The position numbers and the translations under genes are program-made. A DNA stretch of 48,054 nucleotides, taken from NCBI GenBank assembly GCA_910584915.1, contig CAJUDM010000029.1:1-48054 (forward strand), given 5' to 3'. This stretch comes from an uncultured Lachnospiraceae bacterium. Its GTDB lineage: Bacteria; Bacillota; Clostridia; Lachnospirales; Lachnospiraceae. Below are positions 17,077-24,783 of the stretch, piece by piece (positions within the stretch are counted from its first letter, which is position 1; each line of letters opens with the position of its first letter). A model generated the notes under the pieces. It did not search any database. It was not told the origin of the DNA and worked only from the letters and a program-made list of their open reading frames with translations.

Positions 17077-17826
17077 TTATTTTACCGTATAATTCAGCCG
17101 TACCGTAATGGACGCCGTCTTATCCTTCGCACTGGTATTGAACGTGCCCCCGTAACTGTAATCTTCCGTGCTGGAATAGGCGCCGGTGATCTGAAACACA
17201 CCCAGATTCGCGGTCAGCAGTTCCCCCGTCTGACATCCCGCGTTCTGTGCCATGATATCAATCCTCTCCTTGGCATTCTTTGTGGCTTCCTCGATAAGCT
17301 GCAGCTTTAATTCATCCAGCTTTGTGTAATAATACTCCGGTGAATCGGAAATGATCTCTACCCCCGAATCGATCAGCTCCGTACACTCGTTGGCGATGTT
17401 CGTGACCTTGCCTACATCGCCGGAATTTATCGCAAAAGACTGTGTCAGCTCATACCCGTCGTCCTCATAGCCGATGTACTCGCCCTCCTCATTGTAGAGA
17501 TCCCTCACGATCTCCCTGATGCTCACGGAATAAAAGGTCATCTCCTCCGCCGCTATGCCATTTTCCTCAAAATATTTCTTCACAATATCCGCGTTTTTCT
17601 GAATCTCCCGGTATGCCTCCTTGGAGGTATCGCCGTGCACCGAAAACTCCCCGCGCCACACGGCGAGATCCGACTCAAAGTCCACGCTGGCAGAGCCCGT
17701 TGCGGAAAGCCCCTCTCCGGTCTTTCCGAGCTTCGCCTCCTTTAAACCGTTCGTGCCGATCGCCACACAGATGATCGCACAGATTCCAGCTATACATGCC
17801 ACCAATACCGATTTATATTCTTTCAT
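17077..17826 (-). CDS. SIMPL domain (DUF541) exported protein
   Basis: 249 residues with an N-terminal signal anchor (YKSVLVACIAGICAIICVAIG). The rest fits the SIMPL/DUF541 fold: TGSASVDFESDLAVW, then a helix with KNADIVKKYFEENGI, the strand QSFAINSGDVGKVTNIANE, the region DELKLQLIEEATKNAKERID and the final strand ASITVRLNYTVK. The family is periplasmic or extracytoplasmic and of poorly known function, sometimes tied to oxidative stress. A 94-bp gap separates it from nfnB upstream. Confidence 0.85.
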   Translation of the reverse strand: MKEYKSVLVACIAGICAIICVAIGTNGLKEAKLGKTGEGLSATGSASVDFESDLAVWRGEFSVHGDTSKEAYREIQKNADIVKKYFEENGIAAEEMTFYSVSIREIVRDLYNEEGEYIGYEDDGYELTQSFAINSGDVGKVTNIANECTELIDSGVEIISDSPEYYYTKLDELKLQLIEEATKNAKERIDIMAQNAGCQTGELLTANLGVFQITGAYSSTEDYSYGGTFNTSAKDKTASITVRLNYTVK

Positions 17827-17920
17827 ATTCCAGTTCCGCAGATTTTCCTTTTATGCGCTCCCGGTAAATCTGCTGTCCTCCTTTCCGGTTCCGCAGATTT
17901 TCTGCATCGTTCCTGTCATA

Positions 17921-19306
17921 TCACTTTCCGGACAGGTACTCATGAATCCCCTGCGCCGCATTTTTTCCGGCTCCCATCGCAAGGATCACTGTGGCGGCTC
18001 CCGTCACAGCGTCACCGCCCGCATACACGCCCTCCTTGGAGGTTGCGCCGTTATCCTCATCCGCCACGATACATTTCCAGCGGTTGGTATCAAGCCCTTT
18101 GGTGGTAGAAGAGATCAGCGGATTCGGGGAAGTGCCAAGCGCCATGATCACCGTATCCACATCGATCACATACTCGGAGTCCGGGATCACGACAGGCCTT
18201 CTTCTGCCGGATTCATCGGGCTCTCCCAACTCCATGCGCACGCACTTGATGCCGTTCACCCAGCCGTTATCGTCCGTCAGGATCTCCACCGGATTTGTCA
18301 GCAGATGGAAGATGATGCCCTCCTCCTTCGCGTGGTGTACTTCCTCCACTCTGGCGGGCAGTTCCTCCTCGGAACGCCTGTATACAATATATACTTCCGA
18401 GCCAAGCCTGAGCGCCGTCCTCGCCGCGTCCATCGCCACGTTGCCGCCGCCCACGACAGCCACCTTTTTGCCCTTCATGATCGGCGTATTGGAGTCCTCC
18501 TTAAACGCCTTCATCAGATTGCTTCTTGTCAGATATTCGTTGGCGGAGAATACACCGTTGGCATTTTCGCCGGGAATACCCATAAACTTCGGAAGCCCTG
18601 CGCCGGAGCCGATAAACACCGCGTCAAACCCTTCCTCCTCCATCAGCTCATCGATCGTGACAGCCTTTCCGATGACTACATCGGTCTCAATCTTTACGCC
18701 CAGCGCCTTCACATTCTCGATCTCTTTTTGTACCACATCCTCCTTCGGCAGCCTGAACTCCGGAATACCATAGACAAGCACGCCGCCGGCTTCATGCAGG
18801 GCTTCAAAGATCGTCACATCATATCCCATTCTGGCAAGATCTCCGGCACAGGTCAGCCCCGCCGGCCCGGAGCCGATCACAGCTACCTTTTTCCCGATCT
18901 TTTCCTCCGCGCCCTTCGGCGTGATGCCGTTTTCCCTCGCCCAGTCCGCGGTAAACCGCTCCAGCTTACCGATGGAGACAGGTTCTCCCTTGATGCCCCT
19001 GATACATTTCCCCTCGCACTGGCTCTCCTGCGGGCAGACGCGCCCGCAGACCGCCGGAAGCGCCGAGGATCTGCTGATCACCTGGTAAGCCGCCTCGATA
19101 TCGCCGCCCTTTACCTTCTCGATAAAACCGGGGATATCGATCGCCACCGGACATCCCTTGACACACTGGGCATTTTTACAGCCTATGCACCTGGAAGCTT
19201 CTTCCATCGCCTCCTCCATATTGTAGCCCAGACATACTTCCTCAAAGTTTCTCGCTCTTTCCTTTGCGTCCTGTTCCCGCACAGGCACTTTCTTCAATAC
19301 ATCCAT
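17921..19306 (-). CDS. nfnB: NfnB: NADP-dependent ferredoxin oxidoreductase large subunit (GltD-like)
   Basis: 461 residues. The N-terminal Fe-S domain has CIGCKNAQCVKGCPVAIDIP and CGRVCPQESQCEGKC, ligands for two 4Fe-4S clusters. The first dinucleotide fold GSGPAGLTCAGDLARMGYDV binds FAD. The second, VVGGGNVAMDAARTALRLG, binds NADP(H). GVYAGGDAVTGAATVILAMG is the closing FAD motif. The protein is homologous to the glutamate synthase small subunit, but there is no large subunit here and the gene directly follows an NfnA-like gene. The pair should catalyse NADH-dependent reduced ferredoxin:NADP+ oxidoreduction by flavin-based bifurcation. The spacing of 148 bp between the two genes is wide for a complex. 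Confidence 0.87.
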   Translation of the reverse strand: MDVLKKVPVREQDAKERARNFEEVCLGYNMEEAMEEASRCIGCKNAQCVKGCPVAIDIPGFIEKVKGGDIEAAYQVISRSSALPAVCGRVCPQESQCEGKCIRGIKGEPVSIGKLERFTADWARENGITPKGAEEKIGKKVAVIGSGPAGLTCAGDLARMGYDVTIFEALHEAGGVLVYGIPEFRLPKEDVVQKEIENVKALGVKIETDVVIGKAVTIDELMEEEGFDAVFIGSGAGLPKFMGIPGENANGVFSANEYLTRSNLMKAFKEDSNTPIMKGKKVAVVGGGNVAMDAARTALRLGSEVYIVYRRSEEELPARVEEVHHAKEEGIIFHLLTNPVEILTDDNGWVNGIKCVRMELGEPDESGRRRPVVIPDSEYVIDVDTVIMALGTSPNPLISSTTKGLDTNRWKCIVADEDNGATSKEGVYAGGDAVTGAATVILAMGAGKNAAQGIHEYLSGK

Positions 19307-19454
19307 CTATCTATAAACCTTACCTTTCTCCGTCTTGATCATACAGCAATTCACAGCGGCTCGCAAAGGCTTCACCCATGTGCGCCCGCATTGCTGACGA
19401 TGTGCTCCCATACCGCCTCTTGCCAGGGTACATTTCCCCCTGTCCTGTCCGCTC

Positions 19455-20333
19455 TCAACCGCAGTTTCCGCAGCCGCCGTGGTGGGTATCACCCTCCTCA
19501 AGCCGCAGCATCGCTCTCCCCTCTTCGGTCTTATACTGCTGCTGGCGCTTCATCGCATTGTCAAAATCCACCAGATGGCCGTCAAACTCCGGTCCGTCCA
19601 CGCAGGCGAACTTCACTTCGCCGCCCACCAGCACACGGCAGGCACCGCACATGCCGGTTCCGTCCACCATGATCGGATTCAAGGAGACAACTGTCGGCAG
19701 ATTCAGCTCTTTTGTCAGCTTGCAGACAAACTTCATCATGATCATCGGTCCGATGGCGATGCACACATCATACTGTTTTCCCTCCTCCACCAGATCCTGA
19801 ATGACTTTTGTCACCATGCCGGACCTGCCGTAGGAACCGTCGTCGGTCGTAATATAAAGATTTCCGGCAACCGCCTTCATCTCCTCCTCCATGATCAGGA
19901 TATCCTTTGTCTTGGCGCCCACGATCACATCCGCCGCAACCCCCTGTTCCTTTAACCATTTTACCTGGGGATATACCGGAGCCGTGCCGACGCCGCCCGC
20001 CACGAACAGGATCTTCTTCTGTTTCAAGGATTCGATATCCTCCTCGCAGAGTTCCGAAGGGCGTCCAAGAGGTCCCACAAAATCGCGGAAGAAATCTCCC
20101 CTGTTCAATGCCGTCATCCTCTTTGTCTCTGCGCCGACTGTCTGAAAGACTATCGTTACCGTGCCCGTCTCCCTGTCATAGTCGCAGATCGTCAGAGGAA
20201 TCCTCTCCCCCTCATCGTCCATGCGCACTATAACAAACTGTCCGGGCAGACAGTTTTTCGCAACCCGTTTCGCGCTCACAACCATCTTGTAGATCGTGTC
20301 GTTCAACTGCTCTTTCTCCAAAATCTCAAACAT
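19455..20333 (-). CDS. nfnA: NfnA: ferredoxin-NADP+ oxidoreductase small subunit
   Basis: 292 residues from the ATG at 20333; the GAGGGA four bases upstream overlaps the earlier ATG at 20345 and favours the later start. The PyrK/HydG-like flavodoxin reductase fold has the FAD strand RIPLTICDYD, the NAD(H) loop VAGGVGTAPVYPQVKWL and the closing 2Fe-2S site DGTGMCGACR with a later Cys in VKFACVDGPEFDG. It receives electrons from NADH in the NfnAB complex. The Cys- and His-rich end (HHGGCGNCG) is odd and may be an extra metal site. A TATAAT box lies about 95 bases upstream and an interrupted palindrome between. Confidence 0.87.
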   Translation of the reverse strand: MFEILEKEQLNDTIYKMVVSAKRVAKNCLPGQFVIVRMDDEGERIPLTICDYDRETGTVTIVFQTVGAETKRMTALNRGDFFRDFVGPLGRPSELCEEDIESLKQKKILFVAGGVGTAPVYPQVKWLKEQGVAADVIVGAKTKDILIMEEEMKAVAGNLYITTDDGSYGRSGMVTKVIQDLVEEGKQYDVCIAIGPMIMMKFVCKLTKELNLPTVVSLNPIMVDGTGMCGACRVLVGGEVKFACVDGPEFDGHLVDFDNAMKRQQQYKTEEGRAMLRLEEGDTHHGGCGNCG

Positions 20334-20388
20334 AAAATCCCTCATTTCTGTGCACGCTGCTGCACTTTTTTAATATACAGTCTCCTAT

Positions 20389-20432
20389 ATCGTGAATCAG
20401 CGATTCGTGATCGCCATCCGCCGCTCATTATA
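20389..20432 (-). promoter_or_regulatory. nfnA promoter -10 and interrupted palindrome
   Basis: TATAAT occurs on the minus strand at 20432-20427 with no convincing -35. Just downstream, 10-base arms at 20389-20398 and 20402-20411 are complementary except at two central positions; the inner GAATC-AGC-GATTC is exact. The position, about 15 to 40 bases after the -10, suits a repressor site. Confidence 0.4.
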
Positions 20433-20493
20433 TACGAAAACGGACCATCCGCTTTTTCACCGCAATATCTCGCGGATAACATCCATGGTTTTT

Positions 20494-21930
20494 CTAAATT
20501 CCCTGCCTCAAAAGTTCCGTGCTCAGGGCAAAATTGCTGGTACGCATATCAAAGTGAGTACCATACAAGGGCAGATTATAGATACCCACCGCATAATAGC
20601 TTCCCGTCTTCTCCCGTCTTCCGTCAGGATTTTCTATGTACTCGGAGAAGATATAGAAATCCCCCTCCTCCTCAATATTCACACAGCAGGCAAACACATA
20701 GGCCATCCTTCTGGGATCCTCCGCGGAGATCGTACCATACAGATCTGCAATGCGTCCTGTCTCCAGCATATAGTACAATACGACATTCTGTGCATCTTCT
20801 TTGGAATAATCCGAGATCAGTTCCAGGTGATAATTCCGCACTGTGATCTCACTGGTGACGCCATTCTCATCTATCGCCACAAATTTAAAGGAACTATCCC
20901 CGAGAGGCATAGGCAGAAAACCGTTGTACATATCGCTGAGCCCATCCGGCTCGCTGCCATCAGTCGTATAATAGATCTGACAGCCTTCCTCCGCTTCCAC
21001 ATGAAGCATCTGAGGCGTATAGAAATCCCCGCTGTAGGCATCCACTTCCGGCGCGAAAGGTGCGGAGACATCCACCTGATAGACCGCTTTCGCATAAGGA
21101 CTTTTGATACCGTACTCATTGATGAATACAGCCGTGATCTCATACTCTCCCGACTCCAGAAAGATCGGCGAAATATATTCCCGGGAATAGCGATCCGGAT
21201 TGCTCCCATCCATCGTATAATAAATATGTCCGTTCGTATTGCTCAAAATTTTCAGAGGGATCACCTCATTATAAGCGCCCCCCACATAATTAAATTCCGG
21301 CATATTTGCCATATAATGAGAATACTTCTCCTGAATAGAAGCCTCCTGGCAGTTCTGCAACAGCGTATTGATCTGCTCATACTGCTCCCTTTCCTCATAA
21401 AAGGCTATGATCTGACTGTACGCCTGCTGCAGTTTCTCCTGAGATATCTGCTCATACCCGACAAGATCATAGAGACTCTCCACATAAGACTGTTCATCTC
21501 CCAGTTCCCGATAGCAAACAGCTATCTCCATCTTAATATCTTCGTAGTCACCGCCGGAATCCAACGCGCTTTCCAGGCTCGTTAACGCCGCCTCATAATT
21601 TCCCTCTTCTATTTGGGCTATCGCCGTCTTGATCTGATAATCTGAAGACCTGAAATAAGCCGTGACAGAAAAATATGCCACGAGAATAATGAGCGCCAGC
21701 ACAAAAACACAACCGAGGCTCAGCACAAACAGATTTTTCTGCTTTTCGTGCCCGCCGCCTGGCTCTTCGGTATTTTTCTCTGTGAGTGTTTCTGCCACGC
21801 CGGAGAGAGATTCTGTTATGCTGTTTTCCACTTCGGGCTCAAAATCCGGTACGATCTGTACTTCCTGACCGCAAAAGTCACAATAAAGATGGCCTTCTGG
21901 AATTTCCCTGCCACACTCCGGGCATATCAT
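20494..21930 (-). CDS. Zinc-ribbon / TPR / CHB_HEX_C membrane protein
   Basis: 478 residues from the ATG at 21930, with AGGAG about seven bases upstream; the longer reading to 22023 runs into a repeat. The zinc ribbon MICPECGREIPEGHLYCDFC is followed by a linker and one TM (FVLSLGCVFVLALIILVAYF, about 68-92). TPR-like helices follow at about 105-200 (AQIEEGNYEAALTSLESALD). Two chitobiase C-terminal-type beta modules each carry IYYTMDGSNPD or IYYTTDGSEPD, then a C-terminal alpha/beta region. CHB_HEX_C modules are usually carbohydrate-side accessory domains outside the cell. The function is unknown. The leader of this gene contains the structured repeat copy A. Confidence 0.8.
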   Translation of the reverse strand: MICPECGREIPEGHLYCDFCGQEVQIVPDFEPEVENSITESLSGVAETLTEKNTEEPGGGHEKQKNLFVLSLGCVFVLALIILVAYFSVTAYFRSSDYQIKTAIAQIEEGNYEAALTSLESALDSGGDYEDIKMEIAVCYRELGDEQSYVESLYDLVGYEQISQEKLQQAYSQIIAFYEEREQYEQINTLLQNCQEASIQEKYSHYMANMPEFNYVGGAYNEVIPLKILSNTNGHIYYTMDGSNPDRYSREYISPIFLESGEYEITAVFINEYGIKSPYAKAVYQVDVSAPFAPEVDAYSGDFYTPQMLHVEAEEGCQIYYTTDGSEPDGLSDMYNGFLPMPLGDSSFKFVAIDENGVTSEITVRNYHLELISDYSKEDAQNVVLYYMLETGRIADLYGTISAEDPRRMAYVFACCVNIEEEGDFYIFSEYIENPDGRREKTGSYYAVGIYNLPLYGTHFDMRTSNFALSTELLRQGI

Positions 21931-21986
21931 GAAACGCTCTCCTTTCATTTTTATGGTTTGTTTTTCTATCGCAGAAAACTCTGCTT

Positions 21987-22120
21987 CGCAGTGCGAGCTC
22001 GAAAAACCTGCGGTTTTCCTCACTCACGGGCTTCGCCCTATGAAAAAAGCCAACTACATATTTTCTTTCATGCAAGCATGGCGAAAATATGTATTCGCCT
22101 TTTTCGCACTGCTCATTGCC
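21987..22120 (-). repeat. Structured dispersed element, copy A
   Basis: On the minus strand it begins GGCAATGAGCAGTGCG at 22120. The end-pairing is perfect: GCAGTGCGA (22112-22104) with TCGCACTGC (21996-21988). Inside lies a long hairpin with 11-bp arms (22055-22065 and 22083-22093) and an inner CATG stem capped by CTTG. Then follows a core of 65 bases (22051-21987) with hairpins GGGC-GAA-GCCC and GAAAACC-GCA-GGTTTTTC. The core is about 90 percent identical to 47928-47993. The element sits in the leader of the zinc-ribbon/TPR gene. It may be a structured RNA or a hairpin mobile element. Confidence 0.85.
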
Positions 22121-22129
22121 TGCGCGGCT

Positions 22130-22158
22130 ATTATATCACAAACTTTCGGATAAGTCTA
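22130..22158 (-). promoter_or_regulatory. Promoter-like sequence in front of structured element A
   Basis: Minus strand TAGACT (22158-22153), a 17-base spacer, TATAAT (22135-22130). The -10 directly follows, and the -35 lies within, the end of folD; the TGA of folD gives TGATATAAT. The conserved GGCAATGAG begins nine bases after the -10, exactly as in copy B. Confidence 0.6.
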
Positions 22159-22990
22159 CTGATGCGATGCAGTTGCTCATCAGCATAGCGATCGTCATGG
22201 GTCCCACACCGCCGGGAACCGGCGTGATGGCGCTGCACTTTGGAGCCACACTGTCAAAATCCACATCTCCGCAGAGTTTCCCGTTTTCGTTTCTGTGGAT
22301 ACCCACATCGATGACTGCCGCACCTTCCTTAATATGATCCGCCGTGATAAATTTCGGCTTTCCAACCGCCGCCACGACAATATCCGCTCTGCTCACCACT
22401 TCTTTCAGGTTCTTTGTCCTGGAGTGGCATACGGTCACCGTCCCGTTCTCCGCGAGCAAAAGTAACGCCGCCGGTTTTCCAACAATATTGCTCCTGCCGA
22501 TCACAACGCACTCCTTCCCCGCGATCTCGATATTGCTGCGCTTTAACAGTTCTATGATCCCCGCCGGCGTGCAGGAGACAAAGCCCCTCTGCCCCGTGCA
22601 GAGCGCCCCGGCATTCATGGGGTGAAAGCCGTCCACATCCTTTCTCGCATCGATAGCCTGGATCACCCTGTTTTCATCAATCTGTCCCGGCAGCGGCAGC
22701 TGAACCAGAATACCATTCACCGCACTGTCCGCATTCAGTTTTCCGATCAGGGAAAGCAGCTCCTCCTCTGTGGTCTCTTCGGGCAGTTCATAAGATAAAG
22801 ATTTTATACCACACTCCTCGCAGGCGCGCTTTTTGTTCCTGACATAAACGCTTGACGCCGGATCCTGCCCCACCTGCACTACCGCCAGGGTGATCAATAT
22901 TCCTCTCTCCCTGTACTGTTCCGCCTTTACGCGGCATTCCTCCTTGATCTGTTTTGAAATTGCCTTCCCGTCAATGATCTGATAACTCAT
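22136..22990 (-). CDS. folD: Bifunctional methylene-THF dehydrogenase / cyclohydrolase FolD
   Basis: 284 residues, normal family length. The catalytic Lys motif is YVRNKKRACEECGI and the folate loop GILVQLPLPGQIDENRVIQA. The NADP-binding signature VVIGRSNIVGKPAALLLL follows, and the ending is TPVPGGVGPMTIAMLM. It converts methylene-THF to formyl-THF through methenyl-THF with NADP+ in the cytoplasm. Formyl-THF ligase lies 116 bp upstream in the same direction, so the two serve the same one-carbon route (Wood-Ljungdahl methyl branch or C1 supply). A promoter-like box and structured element begin right at its stop codon. Confidence 0.97.
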   Translation of the reverse strand: MSYQIIDGKAISKQIKEECRVKAEQYRERGILITLAVVQVGQDPASSVYVRNKKRACEECGIKSLSYELPEETTEEELLSLIGKLNADSAVNGILVQLPLPGQIDENRVIQAIDARKDVDGFHPMNAGALCTGQRGFVSCTPAGIIELLKRSNIEIAGKECVVIGRSNIVGKPAALLLLAENGTVTVCHSRTKNLKEVVSRADIVVAAVGKPKFITADHIKEGAAVIDVGIHRNENGKLCGDVDFDSVAPKCSAITPVPGGVGPMTIAMLMSNCIASVDLSESL

Positions 22991-23106
22991 CGCTTTCCTC
23001 CCTGTCTCCCTATCCTGCTGTCTGCACCGCAGCCCGGGCAGCTGTCAGGAGCCTTTCTCAACTTTTTGGCTATATCCGTTTTCATCTGCAGCCATCTGAA
23101 ATATCC

Positions 23107-24783
23107 TCAGAACAGCCCTGTGATCATGCCTTCCTCATCCACATCGATCCGGAACGCCGCGGGGCTCTTCGGCAGTCCGGGCATCGTCATCACAGCACCG
23201 GTCAGCACTACCACAAAGCCTGCACCGGCAGACACATAAGCCTCTCTGACATTCACTGTAAACCCTTTTGGCCTGCCTAAAAGTGACGCATCATCCGACA
23301 GAGAATACTGTGTCTTCGCCATGCAGACCGGCAGATGTCCAAAGCCCAGCTTCTCAAGCTGCGCGATCTGTTTTGCCGCCGATGCCGCATAAGAAACACC
23401 TTCCGCTCCGTAAATTTCCCCGGCAACCGTCTCTATTTTTTCTTTCAGCGAGAGAGAGTCTTCGTACAATACATGGAAACAACTTCCCTTCTCCAGCGCG
23501 GCAAGCACCTTTTTTGCCAGCGCAATGCCTCCTTCGCCGCCCTTTTCCCATACCTCCGAGAGTGCGAACTCACAGCCTCTCTCTTCACAGAACGTCCTCA
23601 CATAAGCCAGTTCCGCCTCCGTATCCGTCAGAAATCTGTTCAGCGTCACAACTACCGGCACGCCGTACTTCTTCAGATTTTCAATATGTTTCTCCAGATT
23701 AACGATGCCAGCACTCAACGCTTCCAGATTCTCCGCACCGAGCTCCTCCTTCTTTATACCGCCGTTATATTTCAGTGCCCGCACAGTCGCTACCAGCACC
23801 ACCGCATCAGGTTTTAAGCCCGACATACGGCATTTGATGTCAAAAAACTTCTCCGCCCCCAGGTCTGCTCCAAACCCCGCCTCTGTGATACAGTAATCCG
23901 CCATTTTCAGCGCCGTCCTCGTAGCGCGGACAGAATTGCAGCCGTGAGCAATATTGGCAAACGGACCGCCGTGCACAAGCGCCGGCGTATGCTCTAAGGT
24001 CTGAATCAGATTGGGTTTTATGGCATCTTTTAAAAGGGCTGCCATGGAACCGACCGCCTGCAGATCGGAGGCGGTCACCGGCTTTCCATCCAGATCGTAG
24101 GCCACAACAATTCTCCCCAGCCGTTCTTTCAGATCCCGCATATCCTCCGCAAGGCATAACACTGCCATGATCTCGGACGCCACTGTGATCACAAAGTGAT
24201 CTTCCCTCACAAAACCGTCCGCTTTGCTCCCCATACCGACGATCACATTCCTGAGCACCCTGTCATTCATATCAAGGCAGCGTTTCCAGACAATATTTCT
24301 CGTATCGATCCGCAGCATGTTTCCTTGTTGGATGTGGTTATCTAAAAGAGCTGCCAACAGATTGTTTGCGGAAGTGATGGCATGGAAATCCCCTGTAAAA
24401 TGCAGATTCAGATCCTCCATCGGCACAACCTGGGCGTAGCCTCCGCCCGCAGCACCTCCCTTGATGCCAAAGCACGGCCCAAGGGACGGCTCCCTCAAAG
24501 CGATCACCGCATTTTTCCCAAGCCTCCAGAAAGCTTCCCCGAGTCCCACTGTGGTAGTCGTTTTTCCTTCCCCGGCCGGTGTGGGGTTGATCGCCGTGAC
24601 GAGGATCAGTTTCCCGTCCGCCTTATCCCGCAGGGAGGAAATATATTCCTCCGACAGTTTTGCCTTGTATTTTCCGTACAATTCCAGTTCTTCCGCCCGA
24701 ATGCCGCACCTCTCTGCCACTTTTTCAACAGGCTCTAACACAGCCTCCTGCGCGATCTCAATATCTGTTTTTATCATGGTCAT
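23107..24783 (-). CDS. fhs: Formate--tetrahydrofolate ligase
   Basis: 558 residues, the usual length. The ATP site PTPAGEGKTTTTVGLGEAF is followed by EPSLGPCFGIKGGAAGGGYAQVVPMEDLNLHFTGD in two adjacent blocks, and GLPKSPAAFRID lies near the end. It makes 10-formyl-THF from formate, ATP and THF. The ATG at 24783 overlaps the ftsK stop (ATGA) and has GAGGAAG about five bases upstream; a second ATG at 24777 is possible. The coupling to ftsK is odd functionally. FolD downstream takes the product further. Confidence 0.98.
   Translation of the reverse strand: MTMIKTDIEIAQEAVLEPVEKVAERCGIRAEELELYGKYKAKLSEEYISSLRDKADGKLILVTAINPTPAGEGKTTTTVGLGEAFWRLGKNAVIALREPSLGPCFGIKGGAAGGGYAQVVPMEDLNLHFTGDFHAITSANNLLAALLDNHIQQGNMLRIDTRNIVWKRCLDMNDRVLRNVIVGMGSKADGFVREDHFVITVASEIMAVLCLAEDMRDLKERLGRIVVAYDLDGKPVTASDLQAVGSMAALLKDAIKPNLIQTLEHTPALVHGGPFANIAHGCNSVRATRTALKMADYCITEAGFGADLGAEKFFDIKCRMSGLKPDAVVLVATVRALKYNGGIKKEELGAENLEALSAGIVNLEKHIENLKKYGVPVVVTLNRFLTDTEAELAYVRTFCEERGCEFALSEVWEKGGEGGIALAKKVLAALEKGSCFHVLYEDSLSLKEKIETVAGEIYGAEGVSYAASAAKQIAQLEKLGFGHLPVCMAKTQYSLSDDASLLGRPKGFTVNVREAYVSAGAGFVVVLTGAVMTMPGLPKSPAAFRIDVDEEGMITGLF

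Noticed and set aside
20389..20411. Rex redox-repressor site before nfnA
   Set aside because: The palindrome does not match the TTGTGAA/TTCACAA-type consensus and has two central mismatches.
21929..22153. Small ORFs in both structured elements that share KPAVFLxHGL
   Set aside because: The similarity follows DNA repeat identity; frames diverge outside the core and lack start signals, so the element is not protein-coding.
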